Shown here one piece after another: positions 13,002 to 13,157 of a stretch of DNA of 13,157 bases. Source of the stretch: JAFGOM01 sp964428385 (GTDB taxonomy: Archaea; Halobacteriota; Methanomicrobia; Methanomicrobiales; Methanospirillaceae); NCBI GenBank assembly GCA_964428385.1, contig CAYRYR010000076.1:1-13157 (forward strand). The letters are read 5' to 3'. A program made the translations under genes and the position numbers. The notes beneath the pieces are model-generated. The model had not been told where the DNA came from, ran no database searches, and worked only from the letters and a program-made list of their open reading frames with translations. Position 1 is the stretch's first letter. Every line of letters begins with the position of its first letter.

Positions 13002-13157
13002 ACAAAAACCTCGCTAAGCTTTTGGCTGACTCCATTTATCTTTTTTCCTTCTTAAAAATATCCCTATGTCGTTGCACCAGCTTATAAAATCTTAAACAAA
13101 CGAAAGCTGACTTTTGATTCTCGTAAACTATCGAAAAACAGTTCTAACTTCCTGTTC
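13002..13157. other. Upstream region at right window edge
   Basis: It holds the ribosome site and probable promoter of the lysine-rich gene. It also has a plus-strand TATA-like TTATAAAA at about 13081-13088, which may serve a gene starting beyond the window. No coding frame is visible inside. Confidence 0.3.

Noticed and set aside
1..13157. CRISPR array, tRNA, rRNA or intact insertion sequence
   Set aside because: I looked for regularly spaced repeats, tRNA-like arms and transposase motifs by eye and saw none. The only repeated long sequence is the copy A / copy B pair.

Overview
The window looks like euryarchaeal chromosome, most likely from a methanogen of the Methanomicrobiales. The evidence is indirect. 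TATA-type promoters sit upstream of genes, some genes look leaderless, and others have GGAG/GAGG ribosome sites. The gene set also fits: HtpX with PspAB, PspA with PspAA, a UPF0237/UPF0210 pair, a flavodoxin-ferredoxin fusion protein and MNT/HEPN remnants. There are no rRNA or tRNA genes, no CRISPR array and no intact transposase.

Layout. 1-581 is the 3' end of a four-helix membrane protein with two identical CX2CX6C motifs. 813-2265 (+) encodes the membrane protease HtpX overlapping PspAB. These converge on 2322-3295 (-), PspA and PspAA overlapping by ATGA, with a perfect hairpin between the two pairs. Together they form a complete archaeal phage-shock-like envelope-stress module. 3611-4367 (+) is a methyltransferase broken by one frameshift and two stop codons. 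4371-4733 is a decayed Cys-motif gene (copy A). 4802-6450 (-) is the UPF0237 ACT protein followed by UPF0210. 6950-7571 (-) is an MNT/HEPN toxin-antitoxin pair with both genes broken. 8022-9125 (+) is an intact glycerol dehydrogenase. 9222-9707 is a second decayed relative of the Cys-motif gene (copy B). 9623-12299 (-) holds a TetR regulator, a NudC-type Nudix hydrolase and an EFR1-type flavodoxin/ferredoxin protein. 12864-13001 (-) is a 45-residue lysine-rich protein.

How the genes may work together. The first 3.3 kb is an envelope-integrity module: PspA coats stressed membrane and HtpX removes damaged membrane proteins. In the last 4 kb, two pairs of 13-bp dyads (TAACYNNNRKTTA) have exactly the same 18-bp repeat distance. 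One pair overlaps the tetR promoter and the other lies upstream of the EFR1 gene, so a small TetR regulon covering a redox protein and perhaps an NAD(H)-hydrolysing Nudix enzyme is the best inference.

Between 3.6 and 9.7 kb intact genes alternate with wrecks: the methyltransferase, the MNT and HEPN genes, and copies A and B. All three stop codons and both insertions and deletions occur, which points to gene decay rather than recoding, although assembly error cannot be excluded from sequence alone.
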